Shown: positions 1-8,122 of the stretch, one piece after another
Layout: every line of letters starts with the position of its first letter
How positions within the stretch are numbered: position 1 is the first letter of the stretch
Assembly: GCF_014395975.1 (NCBI RefSeq)
Contig: NZ_CP060714.1
Location: forward strand, 4,712,001-4,776,000
Direction of reading: 5' to 3'
Length of the DNA: 64,000 nucleotides
Source of the DNA: Diaphorobacter ruginosibacter
Lineage (GTDB): Bacteria; Pseudomonadota; Gammaproteobacteria; Burkholderiales; Burkholderiaceae_C
The notes under the pieces: generated by a model
What the model was told of the DNA's origin: nothing
The model's input: only the letters and a program-made list of their open reading frames with translations
Database searches by the model: none
Translations under genes and position numbers: made by a program

Positions 1-150
1 ACGATCGAGAACGTGGATGTGGTCGATGCCAGCCACATCGTGGTCGGCAACGACAACAACCTGCCGTTCAGTTCCAGCCGCGACCCCAACAAGCAGGACG
101 ACAACGAACTGGTGCTGCTTGAAGTGGGCGATTTCCTGCGCGCGAAGTGA
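1..150 (+). CDS. Esterase-like activity of phytase family protein, C-terminal fragment
   Basis: The window opens inside this reading frame (frame 1), which runs 49 codons to a TGA at 148-150. The visible tail reads NVDVVDASHIVVGNDNNLPF, then a Ser/Arg/Asp/Asn-rich stretch, and ends EVGDFLRAK. The GNDNN motif and the 'asn-glu-leu-val-leu-leu-glu-val' ending are typical of the C-terminus of the secreted esterase-like-activity-of-phytase proteins common in Comamonadaceae. The N-terminus, signal peptide and catalytic part lie outside the window, so the family call is by resemblance of the tail only. A strong terminator follows at 252-286. Confidence 0.6.
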   Translation, partial: TIENVDVVDASHIVVGNDNNLPFSSSRDPNKQDDNELVLLEVGDFLRAK

Positions 151-251
151 TCGCGCGGCCTGCGTGCTGAACAACGAGAAGCGCGCGTTCGGGAGCCGGC
201 AACGGATCGGCCTGCGAGGCGCGCGCAAAAGGTAGAGTGGTGCAAGCCTTG

Positions 252-286
252 CCGCGCGAGTAGCCATACTCGCGCGGTTCTTTATT
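252..286 (+). terminator. Rho-independent terminator
   Basis: A perfect 10-bp stem (CCGCGCGAGT at 252-261 pairs with ACTCGCGCGG at 268-277) has a 6-nt loop and the T-rich tail TTCTTTATT. It lies 100 bp after the stop of the phytase-like gene and before ribE, so it should insulate the two. Confidence 0.8.
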
Positions 287-367
287 CGTGGATGGCAGAA
301 TTGAATGTTTCCACGAAATACGGGGCGTGGGGCCGGCACGACGGCCAGCGCCTCGGCACAGCAATCC

Positions 368-1072
368 ATGTTCACCGGCATCGTTCAAGCCACGGCGGGC
401 ATCGCCGCCATCGAAGATCGCGCAGGGCTGCGCACTTTCACGCTGGAGTTCCCAGGCGGCTTCTGCAAGGACCTGGAGATCGGCGCGAGCGTCTCCACCG
501 ACGGCGTATGCCTCACGGTGACCGAGCTGGTTTCTCCCACGCGCGCGAATTTCGACGTGATGCTGCAGAGCCTGAACGTCACCACATTGGGCAGCTACGG
601 CGTGGGAGACCGCGTGAACGTCGAGCGCGCGGCGAAGGATGGTGCCGAGATCGGCGGGCATCCGCTGTCGGGGCATATCGATTTTTCCGCCACGCTGGCC
701 GAAGTGAGGCACCTCGAGAACAACGTCGTGTGGCGCGTGGCCGTGCCCGAGGGCTTTCGCCGCTACGTGTTCGCCAAGGGCTACATCGCCATCCACGGCG
801 CGAGCCTGACGGTGGCCGAGGTGAACCGCCAGGAGGGCTGGTTCGAAGTCTGGCTGATTCCCGAGACGCTGCGTGCCACCGTGTTCGGCGACAAGAAGGC
901 GGGCGACAGGCTCAACGTGGAGATCGAACGCGGCACGCAGGTGGTGGTCGACACGGTGCGCGAGACCGTGCAGGAGAGCCTGGGGCGCCTGCAGCCGGTG
1001 CTGGAGGCGTTGCTCAAGGAAAAGGGCCTGTCGCTGGAGGATTTCGTCCAGGCGCCGAGGCTTCCGCACTGA
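368..1072 (+). CDS. ribE: Riboflavin synthase subunit alpha
   Basis: This enzyme catalyses the last step of riboflavin synthesis, dismutating two 6,7-dimethyl-8-ribityllumazines in the cytoplasm. The 234-residue product starts with the family hallmark MFTGIVQA, which fixes the ATG at 368 rather than an upstream in-frame ATG at 305. It contains two tandem lumazine-binding domains: the first carries VSTDGVCLTV, then GHPLSGHID, and the second carries GYIAIHGASLTV. The tail after the second domain is slightly longer than in short family members (about 200-220 residues). The gene stands alone here, away from ribBA/ribH, and no FMN riboswitch is recognisable in the 90 bases upstream. Confidence 0.93.
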   Translation: MFTGIVQATAGIAAIEDRAGLRTFTLEFPGGFCKDLEIGASVSTDGVCLTVTELVSPTRANFDVMLQSLNVTTLGSYGVGDRVNVERAAKDGAEIGGHPLSGHIDFSATLAEVRHLENNVVWRVAVPEGFRRYVFAKGYIAIHGASLTVAEVNRQEGWFEVWLIPETLRATVFGDKKAGDRLNVEIERGTQVVVDTVRETVQESLGRLQPVLEALLKEKGLSLEDFVQAPRLPH

Positions 1073-1103
1073 CGCCCTCCAGGCGATACGGAGATCAAGC
1101 GTC

Positions 1104-1619
1104 GTGTCCCGCTGGATGACCCGCGCCCTGCAGCCGTCCGACCTGCCGGGGCTGATGGAGGTGCAGATCGCCTGCTATGGCGAAGGATTTGCCGAAAGCA
1201 CGGAGGTGTTTGCACGCCGCCTGCGCAGCGCTGCGAACTGTTCGCTGGTGATCGAGCACGAGGGTAGCGTCTGCGCCTATCTTGCGGCCTATCGCAGCAT
1301 GGCGGCCAAGGTCACTCCGCTGCATGGCGATTTCGAGCCGGTGCTCGCTCCCGACACACTCTATCTCCACGACATGGCGGTGCACCCCGGGTACGCGGGT
1401 CAGGGCCTGGCACACACCCTGCTTCAGGAGATGCGCGCGATGGCGCGGTCTTCGCTGGCGGGGCGGCTGCCGTATTCGGGATTGGTCTCGGTGCAAGGCT
1501 CGCAGGCCTACTGGGAACGGCAGGGCTATGCCCTGCACGCGCTGGCCGATGCGACACAGCGCGCGCGCCTTGCCACCTACGGCGACGATGCCGTCTACAT
1601 GCTGGCACGATGGGATTGA
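1104..1619 (+). CDS. GNAT family N-acetyltransferase
   Basis: A predicted acetyl-CoA-dependent N-acetyltransferase of about 171 residues; the substrate is unknown. The GNAT core is visible: the beta4 strand LYLHDMAVHP, followed by the acetyl-CoA pyrophosphate loop GYAGQGLA (Q/RxxGxG/A type), then LVSVQGSQAYWERQGY near the C-terminus. The GTG at 1104 is chosen because GGAG lies 10 bases upstream; an ATG at 1116 is the alternative. It starts 31 bp after ribE and may be co-transcribed with it. Confidence 0.8.
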   Translation: MSRWMTRALQPSDLPGLMEVQIACYGEGFAESTEVFARRLRSAANCSLVIEHEGSVCAYLAAYRSMAAKVTPLHGDFEPVLAPDTLYLHDMAVHPGYAGQGLAHTLLQEMRAMARSSLAGRLPYSGLVSVQGSQAYWERQGYALHALADATQRARLATYGDDAVYMLARWD

Positions 1620-1764
1620 GCCTTCCGTGCGCATGCCGAAACTGCACCCACGGACTTCATTGTTTGCTCGCAATTTCCCGCGTTTTGCAAGCATTTATTG
1701 TTATCAAGTGTGTGATTCCATACATGCAATCAAGCTATGTAAAACACACTTGCCATAATGCCGC

Positions 1765-2250
1765 ATGCCAAATCGCTGGAAGCCCAACGTCACCGCAGCA
1801 GCCGTCATCGAACGAGACGGTCATTTCCTGTTGATTGAAGAGGACACGGCCGATGGCCTGCGCCTGAACAATCCCGCCGGCCACCTGGACCCTGGCGAAT
1901 CGCCTGTCCAGGCCTGCGTGCGCGAGGTGCTGGAGGAGACAGGCTACGACTTCGTTCCCGAGGCCCTGGTAGGCGTCTACATGAACCGCTTTGTGCGCAC
2001 GCGTACAGGTGACGACATCACTTACATGCGTTTCACGTTCTGCGGCAAGGCTGCCGCGCACCATGGATGGCGTGCGCTGGACGATGGCATCGTGCGCGCC
2101 GTATGGATGACGTTCGACGAAATCAAGGCCACGGCCGAGCGCCACCGCAGTCCCTTCGTCGTGCGCAACATCGAGGACTACCTGAGCGGCAAGCGTTACC
2201 CGCTCGACATGGTCTTCACCCACGACAGCGTGTTCAAGTCCCCGCTTTGA
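1765..2250 (+). CDS. Nudix hydrolase, NudJ-like
   Basis: A 161-residue Nudix hydrolase that cleaves a nucleoside-diphosphate-linked or pyrophosphate substrate. The Nudix box (G-x5-E-x7-REVxEETGY) begins at GHLDPGES and continues through REVLEETGYD, with all metal-binding glutamates present. Overall it resembles NudJ/phosphatase-type Nudix proteins that sit directly upstream of mnmA in many Betaproteobacteria. Here mnmA is about 11 kb downstream on the same strand, with catabolic genes between. The 3' end overlaps the convergent LysR gene by 17 bp. The AT-rich stretch 1680-1760 likely holds its promoter. Confidence 0.88.
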   Translation: MPNRWKPNVTAAAVIERDGHFLLIEEDTADGLRLNNPAGHLDPGESPVQACVREVLEETGYDFVPEALVGVYMNRFVRTRTGDDITYMRFTFCGKAAAHHGWRALDDGIVRAVWMTFDEIKATAERHRSPFVVRNIEDYLSGKRYPLDMVFTHDSVFKSPL

Positions 2251-3214
2251 CGGGGCGGCGGCCTCCCGTCGCCTTGCCCGCGGCTGCGGACACGCCCTGC
2301 AACCATTTCAGCAACTGCTCATGCACGCTGCCGGGTGCAGGGGGCGCGGGTGCGAGCAGGCAGTAGCTCGATCCGTCCTCGATGAAGCCCAGCGGCGCGG
2401 CCAGCACCCCGCTGCGCACGTCCTCGGCGGTCAGTTCCTGCGTGCCGATGGCCACGCCCAGGCCTGCGATCGCTGCCTGCAGGCTGAAATAGAAATGCTC
2501 GTACATCTGGGGCCGTGCCGCCGAAGGGACCTCCCGCCCGCTGATCTGCGCCCAGGTGCGCCATGCCGAAGGCCGTGTGCGCGTGTGCAGCAGCGGCGTG
2601 CTGGCACGCAACTCCAGTTGGGGTCCGAACCAGCGCCGGACCTGGTCGGCGCGACACACGGGGCCGATCCGCTCCGCGAAGAGCCTGTCCGAATGGGTGC
2701 TGGCCGGCCAGCTGAAATCGTCTCGGCGGATCGCGAGATCGATGCCGTCGCCGAACGAGAAGGGTCCGCCACCGGCGACCAGGTGAATGTGCGCGCGGGG
2801 ATGGCTCCTGGCCAGCCTGCGATGGAACGCGGGCCAGCGCGGCAGCAGCCAGCGCATCAGCAGCGTGGGTTCGCAGGACAGCGTGAGGCGCTGTTCATTG
2901 GCAGCGCGCATGCGCAGGCGATGGCATGCGCCGCGCATGCGCTCCAGCCCCTCCTGCACGGCCTGTGCGAGCTCGCGGCCCGCATCGGTGAGAAACACGC
3001 GGCGGCTGCGGCGCTCGAACAGCGCGATGCCCAGGTCGTCTTCCAGCGAGCGCACGGCGCGGCTGATCGCGCCGTGGGTCAGGTGCAGCTCCGTGGCGGC
3101 CTGTCCGAAATGCTCGAGCCTGGCAGCTGCCTCGAAGCAGCGCAGGGCGTTCAGGGATGGCAGGCGCTGTGAGGCAATCTGTGAGTTCAGTTCACCAATA
3201 TCGTCAGAAATCAT
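2234..3214 (-). CDS. LysR family transcriptional regulator (GcvA-like)
   Basis: A 326-residue LysR-type regulator. An N-terminal winged HTH (about residues 18-77: LPSLNALRCFEAAARLEHF, then AATELHLTHGAISRAVRSLE) is followed by a periplasmic-binding-protein-like effector domain. The opening 'LPSLNALRxFEAAARxxxFxxAAxELxxThGAISRxVrxLE' is characteristic of the GcvA subgroup. It is transcribed divergently from the LysE exporter gene at 3281 with a 66-bp shared promoter region, so it probably regulates that exporter. The effector is unknown. Confidence 0.88.
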   Translation of the reverse strand: MISDDIGELNSQIASQRLPSLNALRCFEAAARLEHFGQAATELHLTHGAISRAVRSLEDDLGIALFERRSRRVFLTDAGRELAQAVQEGLERMRGACHRLRMRAANEQRLTLSCEPTLLMRWLLPRWPAFHRRLARSHPRAHIHLVAGGGPFSFGDGIDLAIRRDDFSWPASTHSDRLFAERIGPVCRADQVRRWFGPQLELRASTPLLHTRTRPSAWRTWAQISGREVPSAARPQMYEHFYFSLQAAIAGLGVAIGTQELTAEDVRSGVLAAPLGFIEDGSSYCLLAPAPPAPGSVHEQLLKWLQGVSAAAGKATGGRRPVKAGT

Positions 3215-3280
3215 CGTTTGATTGTGCGCCTTCGGCTTTCTAACATCCAGTTTTCGCTTTGATACCCTGGAAATTGCGTC

Positions 3281-3907
3281 ATGAACGAATGGTTTGCTGT
3301 GATCACCATCACCCTACTCGCTGTGCTGAGTCCTGGTCCGGACTTCGCCATGGTGACCCGCAACGCGCTGCTGCTTTCGCGCCGGGCCGGCCTGCTCACC
3401 GCGCTGGGCATCGCCATGGGCGTATGGGTGCATGTGGGCTACACGCTGCTGGGCGTGGGCCTGCTGATGCAGCAGTCGTTGCTGCTCTTCAATGGTGTGA
3501 AGCTGCTGGGCGCGCTCTACCTGATCTACCTGGGCGTTCAGATGCTGCGCAGCAAACCGGCCACGGTTACGCAGGCAGAGACGCCCGCAACGCCGCTGTC
3601 CGGCTGGGCTGCCTGGCGCATGGGCTTTTTCACCAATGCGCTCAACCCCAAGACCACGGTGTTCGTGGTGAGCCTGTTCATGCAGGTGGTGAAGCCCGGC
3701 ACGATGCTTGCGCAGCAACTGTCGTACGGCGTGTTCATCTCGGCCGTGCACCTGGTGTGGTTTGCCATCGTGGCCTGCTGCTTCTCCGCACCCGCGATCC
3801 GCACCCGGCTCCTGGCCGTACGCCACTGGATCGACCGGGTGTTCGGGGCGGTGCTCGTGAGCCTGGGGGTCGGGACCCTCTGCACGATTCAGATCGACGC
3901 ATGCTAG
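3281..3907 (+). CDS. LysE/RhtB family amino-acid exporter
   Basis: A 208-residue inner-membrane exporter of the LysE/RhtB superfamily, with about six hydrophobic segments. Family signatures are the N-terminal LSPGPDFAMVTRNAL and the central GFFTNALNPKTTVFV. These proteins export amino acids or homoserine lactone-like compounds by proton exchange; the substrate cannot be told from sequence. It diverges from the GcvA-like LysR gene, which is the usual regulator-exporter arrangement. Confidence 0.9.
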   Translation: MNEWFAVITITLLAVLSPGPDFAMVTRNALLLSRRAGLLTALGIAMGVWVHVGYTLLGVGLLMQQSLLLFNGVKLLGALYLIYLGVQMLRSKPATVTQAETPATPLSGWAAWRMGFFTNALNPKTTVFVVSLFMQVVKPGTMLAQQLSYGVFISAVHLVWFAIVACCFSAPAIRTRLLAVRHWIDRVFGAVLVSLGVGTLCTIQIDAC

Positions 3908-3927
3908 CGCGGTCTCGGGCGGTCTGC

Positions 3928-3976
3928 GGCGTTGAAAATCCTCGCGATAGCTACGGCTATCCCTGCGGTTTTCGCC
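3928..3976. repeat. Imperfect palindromic intergenic element after the LysE gene
   Basis: An imperfect hairpin in the 190-bp space between lysE and tcuB. The left arm GGCGTTGAAAATCCTCGCGA continues to ATAGC; the right arm starts GCTATCCCTGCGGTTTTCGC, with a 4-nt loop between. Similar short palindromic modules ending genes recur in related Comamonadaceae genomes as far as I recall, so this may be a REP-like dispersed element or a bidirectional terminator between the convergent lysE and tcuB genes. Only one copy is seen in this window. Confidence 0.45.
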
Positions 3977-4096
3977 TTGCAGCCCATCCCGATCCGCACT
4001 AGCTGCTTGTCGATCGACTCGTGCAGAGGATCCCTGGCTCTGGCCGCGTCACGCGACTGAGGGCGATGGCGATGGCGCAACCACGATGCGCTCGGA

Positions 4097-5281
4097 TCAG
4101 TCGGAGCCCAGGCCGATCGGATGGGGCTGGCGCTTTTCCGTTGCGTGGCGCAGCAGCGCGGCGGTGCGGAAAACGCCGTGCGCAAACTTGCCATAGGGCA
4201 GCGTGAGGAACAGCGCCATCACGGCACCCAGGTGCAGGCACAGCAGCAGGGCCATGGCCGGCGTGCTGCGGCCCAGCCAGAGAGCGATGCCGCTGGCTGC
4301 CACGAAGAACAGCAGTGCGATGAAGCCCAGGTCCATGGGCTTTTGCTTCAGGTCGCCATGGTCTGGTGCGCGCCGGAGGTTCAGCCGCCACAGGCCCGCG
4401 GTACCCAGCATCAGGCTGGCACCGCCGACCGCGCCCAGAACCTTGGGCAGGCTCGGCAGGTCATACGGCGCCGCCATGCCGAAGACATAGTGGTAGACCG
4501 TGCCGAGCGCCGTCGCCGCAAAGCACAGCATGAAGCCGTAGAACGTGAAGTGGTGCATGCGGCGGCGCGCCAGCGTATAGGCATCGTCCTCGTTCGGGCA
4601 GCCCTGGCCCGCACCGCCGTCGAGGTACTTCATGCGAAGCACATCGTGCGTGGCCTCGGCAGCGGCAGGGGCGCTCACATCCATGCCGCTGGTGGCAGGC
4701 TTGATCTGCTTCCAGAAATTTCGCGTGGCCATGGACAGGGCGAACACCACGAACAGGAATACCGGCGCGAACATGCCCACCAGCAGGTTGTGCGGGAACA
4801 GGTTGTAGAAATTGCCCGCGGTGTCGTGGCTCCAGAGCGCTCCCATGCCGCCGTGCAGGGCCACGGCCGTGACAAGGAACAGCGCCAGGCCGATCGCCAG
4901 CGCGGCAGCGAGCGTGAGTCCGTTGTTCCTGTAGAGCTTTCCGAACGATGGCGGCCACGCGTACTCCGCATAGGTGTCGCCGCGCACCTCGGCCATGGCT
5001 TTGGGGATGTTGATGGCGAACTCATGCGGCGGCGCGTACTGGCAGGCATGCAGGCAGGCGCCGCAGTTGTGGCACAGGTTGGCCAGGAAGTTCACGTCCG
5101 CCTTGGGAAACTCCAGGCGGCGCGTCATGGCGGGAAACACCGCGCAAAAGCCTTCGCAGTAGCGGCAGGCATTGCAGATCTGCATGGCGCGCGCCACTTC
5201 TTCTTCTGCGGGCGTCATGGCAACGGGTCGGCCTTGTGCCAGCTCGGCGGCGTCTCGGGTCAGGGCTTGCAGCGTTTGCAT
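4097..5281 (-). CDS. tcuB: Tricarballylate utilization 4Fe-4S protein TcuB
   Basis: TcuB passes electrons from the flavin of TcuA to the quinone pool. The 394-residue product has an N-terminal bacterial-ferredoxin-like part with two cysteine clusters, CNACRYCEGFC (C36, C39, C42, C46) and CHNCGACLHAC (C70, C73, C76, C80). Six or so transmembrane segments follow between about residues 125 and 380, with histidines suitable for heme binding (HHFTFYGFM, HYVFGM). It starts 1 bp after the tcuA stop, so the two are co-transcribed. The third gene of the classical operon, the tcuC transporter, is absent. Confidence 0.92.
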   Translation of the reverse strand: MQTLQALTRDAAELAQGRPVAMTPAEEEVARAMQICNACRYCEGFCAVFPAMTRRLEFPKADVNFLANLCHNCGACLHACQYAPPHEFAINIPKAMAEVRGDTYAEYAWPPSFGKLYRNNGLTLAAALAIGLALFLVTAVALHGGMGALWSHDTAGNFYNLFPHNLLVGMFAPVFLFVVFALSMATRNFWKQIKPATSGMDVSAPAAAEATHDVLRMKYLDGGAGQGCPNEDDAYTLARRRMHHFTFYGFMLCFAATALGTVYHYVFGMAAPYDLPSLPKVLGAVGGASLMLGTAGLWRLNLRRAPDHGDLKQKPMDLGFIALLFFVAASGIALWLGRSTPAMALLLCLHLGAVMALFLTLPYGKFAHGVFRTAALLRHATEKRQPHPIGLGSD

Positions 5282-5282
5282 C

Positions 5283-6761
5283 TCAGGCTGCCTCTTTCAT
5301 GTGCTGTGTGGTGTCGTCGGCCACGGCGCCCCGCGCCGCGGGCTTGCCTTGCGCGGCCAAGGCGGCATTGCGCCCGGCGATGCGCCCGAATGCGGTGCCG
5401 ATCGACATGCCGACTCCCGCGGTATAGCCCTTGCCGAGCACGTTGCCGGCCATCATCTCTCCCGCCACGAACAGGTTGCGGCTGGGCTCGTCGTTGAAGC
5501 GCACCGCGGCGGTGTCGTCCACCTTGAGGCCGAGGTAGGTGAAGGTCACGCCGGGGCGCAGCGCATAGCCGTAGAACGGCGCCGTGTCGATGGGGCGCGC
5601 CCAGTGCGTCTTCGCAGGCGTGACGCCTTCCGTGTGGCAATCGTCGAGCGCGGTGTGGTCGAAGCGCCCCACCCGGCAGGCGGCGTTGTATTCGTTCATG
5701 GTCTGCATGAAGGTGGGAACGTCGAGCTCCAGCCTGGTGGCGAGCTCTTCCAGCGTGTTGGCGCGTACTCCCGGAAACACCGGCGGCATGAAGCGGCCGA
5801 TGGCCTTGGAGTCGATGATGGAGTAGCCGATCTGCTGCGGCTGCATCGCCACGAGGCGGCCCCAGATCGCATAGCGCTTGGGCCAGAAATCCTCTCCCTC
5901 GTCATAGAAGCGCCGGGCCTCGCGGTTGACCACCACGCCGAGCGAGACGCAGTCGATGCGTGTGCAGATGCCGCCGTCGTAGAGCGGCGCACGCGCGTCG
6001 ATGGCCACCATGTGTGCCTGCGTGGGGTCGCCGATGCGGTCGGCATGGTGGTCCTCGAGCATGTGCCTGAGCAGCACGCCCTGGTTGAACGCCGTGCCGC
6101 GGATCAGGAAGTTGTCAGCGGGAAACTCCCCACGCTCATTCCGGCCCCAGGCCTCCCGCAGCCATTCGCGGTTCGATTCGAAGCCCCCCGCGGCCAGCAC
6201 GCAGCTTCTGGCGGCAATGCGCCGGCCCTTCACCCACGCGGCCTTGAAGATGCCGTCCTCGATCTCCAGCCTGTCCACGGGGGCGTCGTAGCGCACTTCC
6301 ACGCCCAGGTTCTCGGCGCTGCGGTAGTAGGCATTCACGAGGGCCTTGCCGCCGCCCATGAAGAACGCATTGGTGCGTGCGACATGCAGCGCACCGGAGA
6401 GCGGCGGCTGGAAGATCACGCCATGCCTGCGCATCCAGGTGCGGCAGGTGGACGATGCACGGATCACCATGCGCGCGAGATGTTCGTTGGTAAGGCCTCC
6501 GGTCACCTTGAGCAGGTCCTGCCAGAACTCCTCTTCGGGATAGGCTTCCACGAGCACGTCCTGCGGCGCGTCATGCATGCAACGCAGATTGCGCGTGTGG
6601 CCGGAGTTGCCACCCCGCCATTCGCGCGGCGCGGATTCGAGCAGCAGCACGCGCGCACCGCCTTCACGGGCCATGATGGCCGCGCACAGCGCGGCGTTGC
6701 CGCCGCCGATGACGAGCACGTCGGTGTCAAAGGATTCTGTCGTCATGATGGTTGTCCGCAT
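5283..6761 (-). CDS. tcuA: FAD-dependent tricarballylate dehydrogenase TcuA
   Basis: A flavoprotein that oxidises tricarballylate to cis-aconitate, feeding the TCA cycle. The N-terminus has the dinucleotide-binding motif VLVIGGGNAALCAAI followed by a glutamate (LLLES), and the fumarate-reductase/succinate-dehydrogenase FAD fold continues through RGGNSGHTRN. The C-terminal FAD segment is FVAGEMMAGNVLGKGYTAGV. It is 492 residues from the first ATG; a second ATG five codons in (6746) is equally plausible. It is first in the tcuA-tcuB unit, with a LysR regulator gene upstream on the same strand. Confidence 0.92.
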   Translation of the reverse strand: MRTTIMTTESFDTDVLVIGGGNAALCAAIMAREGGARVLLLESAPREWRGGNSGHTRNLRCMHDAPQDVLVEAYPEEEFWQDLLKVTGGLTNEHLARMVIRASSTCRTWMRRHGVIFQPPLSGALHVARTNAFFMGGGKALVNAYYRSAENLGVEVRYDAPVDRLEIEDGIFKAAWVKGRRIAARSCVLAAGGFESNREWLREAWGRNERGEFPADNFLIRGTAFNQGVLLRHMLEDHHADRIGDPTQAHMVAIDARAPLYDGGICTRIDCVSLGVVVNREARRFYDEGEDFWPKRYAIWGRLVAMQPQQIGYSIIDSKAIGRFMPPVFPGVRANTLEELATRLELDVPTFMQTMNEYNAACRVGRFDHTALDDCHTEGVTPAKTHWARPIDTAPFYGYALRPGVTFTYLGLKVDDTAAVRFNDEPSRNLFVAGEMMAGNVLGKGYTAGVGMSIGTAFGRIAGRNAALAAQGKPAARGAVADDTTQHMKEAA

Positions 6762-6950
6762 GGGCGAACCCGCAGGCTTGAAAGCAGGGCGGTGTGATCT
6801 GTGGGCACAGCGGACCTCGTGGATATATCGTGTCTTCGTCTTGATTCCGCAGCGGGCGGTCCTGTCGTTCCGGACCGCGCAGCGGGGATGCTTGAAGCAA
6901 CTGTAGAAAGATCCGCGCCGCCTGCCTACGGTGAAGGCGGCATGGGCTTA

Positions 6951-7916
6951 TCACGATTCGTGATGGCGGTATGAGCCGGTCCGCTCGGCGGTGCAGGTGG
7001 CCTTGGCGATCTGTACGAAGTCATTGACCGTGGCGGAGTGGACGTCGCGGTTCCAGAGCACTCCTACGGCGCCAAACTTGATCACGCGGTCGATCTCGAT
7101 GCGCTGAAGCGTCCCCCGGGCGACCTGGTAGCGTGTCATTTCCTCCGAGCAGATACCGATGTAGTTGCCACGGTTGAGCATGGCCAGAAGCGTCGTGATG
7201 GCGGCCGTCTCGACCTTGGGCTGCAACCAGGGCACCCCCGCATCGACCAGGGCGGAGTCGAGCTGGCTGCGCATGGAGGTGCCATGGGGCGGCACGACCC
7301 AGTTCTCGTCGATCAATGCGCTGAGCCGCAGGGGCTCCGACCGGCCCCACAACCGGCTGCCGCGCCCGGCCACGACGCAGACCTCGTCCTCGAAGAGCAC
7401 GGCGTGATCGATCCGCAGGTGCTGCGCACGCGCATCGATGGTGCCCACGACGACGTCCAGCTCCCGGCGGGTGAGGCGTTCCAGGAGCGTGTTGAAGGGC
7501 TCCTCGGTGACCGTTACCGAGACCCCCTCGTGCTGCAACTGGAATTCGGTAATGGTCGATGGCAGGAGCGTCGCCATGCCGGCCCATACGCTGCCCACGT
7601 GCAGGTGGGAGGCCTTGCCCTGCGCGGCGGCGTGAAGTTCCTGGCCGATGCGCGAGACGTCGCCCAGAACACTGATCGCCAGGCGCTTCATCAACTGTCC
7701 CGCGGGGGTGAGTTCCAGCTGCCGGCCGCGAACCACGATGGGCGCGCCCACCAGGCTTTCCATTTCCGCCAGCCAATGCGACATGGCCGACTGGGTCAGG
7801 TGCAGCCGGGCCGCCGCCTCGGTGAGGGTGCCTGCCTTCTCGAGCATCAACAGGGATTCGAGGTGCCGGACCTTGAGTTTTCTGGCCCAGGAGAAGCCGT
7901 CAGCCAAGTCACGCAT
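6951..7916 (-). CDS. LysR family transcriptional regulator, probably of tcuAB
   Basis: A 321-residue LysR-type regulator. The HTH region is near residues 16-75 (KVRHLESLLMLEKAGTLTEA, then AARLHLTQSAMSHWLAEMES), followed by a substrate-binding-like domain. It lies upstream of tcuA on the same strand, with 189 bp between them, and diverges from the Bug receptor gene at 8123. By position it could be the TcuR equivalent, regulating tcuAB, the receptor gene, or both. The assignment is positional only. Confidence 0.85.
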   Translation of the reverse strand: MRDLADGFSWARKLKVRHLESLLMLEKAGTLTEAAARLHLTQSAMSHWLAEMESLVGAPIVVRGRQLELTPAGQLMKRLAISVLGDVSRIGQELHAAAQGKASHLHVGSVWAGMATLLPSTITEFQLQHEGVSVTVTEEPFNTLLERLTRRELDVVVGTIDARAQHLRIDHAVLFEDEVCVVAGRGSRLWGRSEPLRLSALIDENWVVPPHGTSMRSQLDSALVDAGVPWLQPKVETAAITTLLAMLNRGNYIGICSEEMTRYQVARGTLQRIEIDRVIKFGAVGVLWNRDVHSATVNDFVQIAKATCTAERTGSYRHHES

Positions 7917-8122
7917 GAGCGATTCCTAATGTGTGTATCGATTAATTTCAGTAGCCCACGCCGAGCGATCCTGCAAATAATGAAAGCATCTGCTGCAGCT
8001 GACCCCCCGGCCCCGGAACCCGGCCCACCACAGGCATTTCGTCCATGGTGTCCCGCTGGATTCCGGGTGCCCGAATGCCCATTCGACATTTTGTTGTGTC
8101 AACAAGGATTGACGAGGAGCCT

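Noticed and set aside
287..367. FMN riboswitch upstream of ribE
   Set aside because: The conserved FMN-element core could not be recognised in this short leader.
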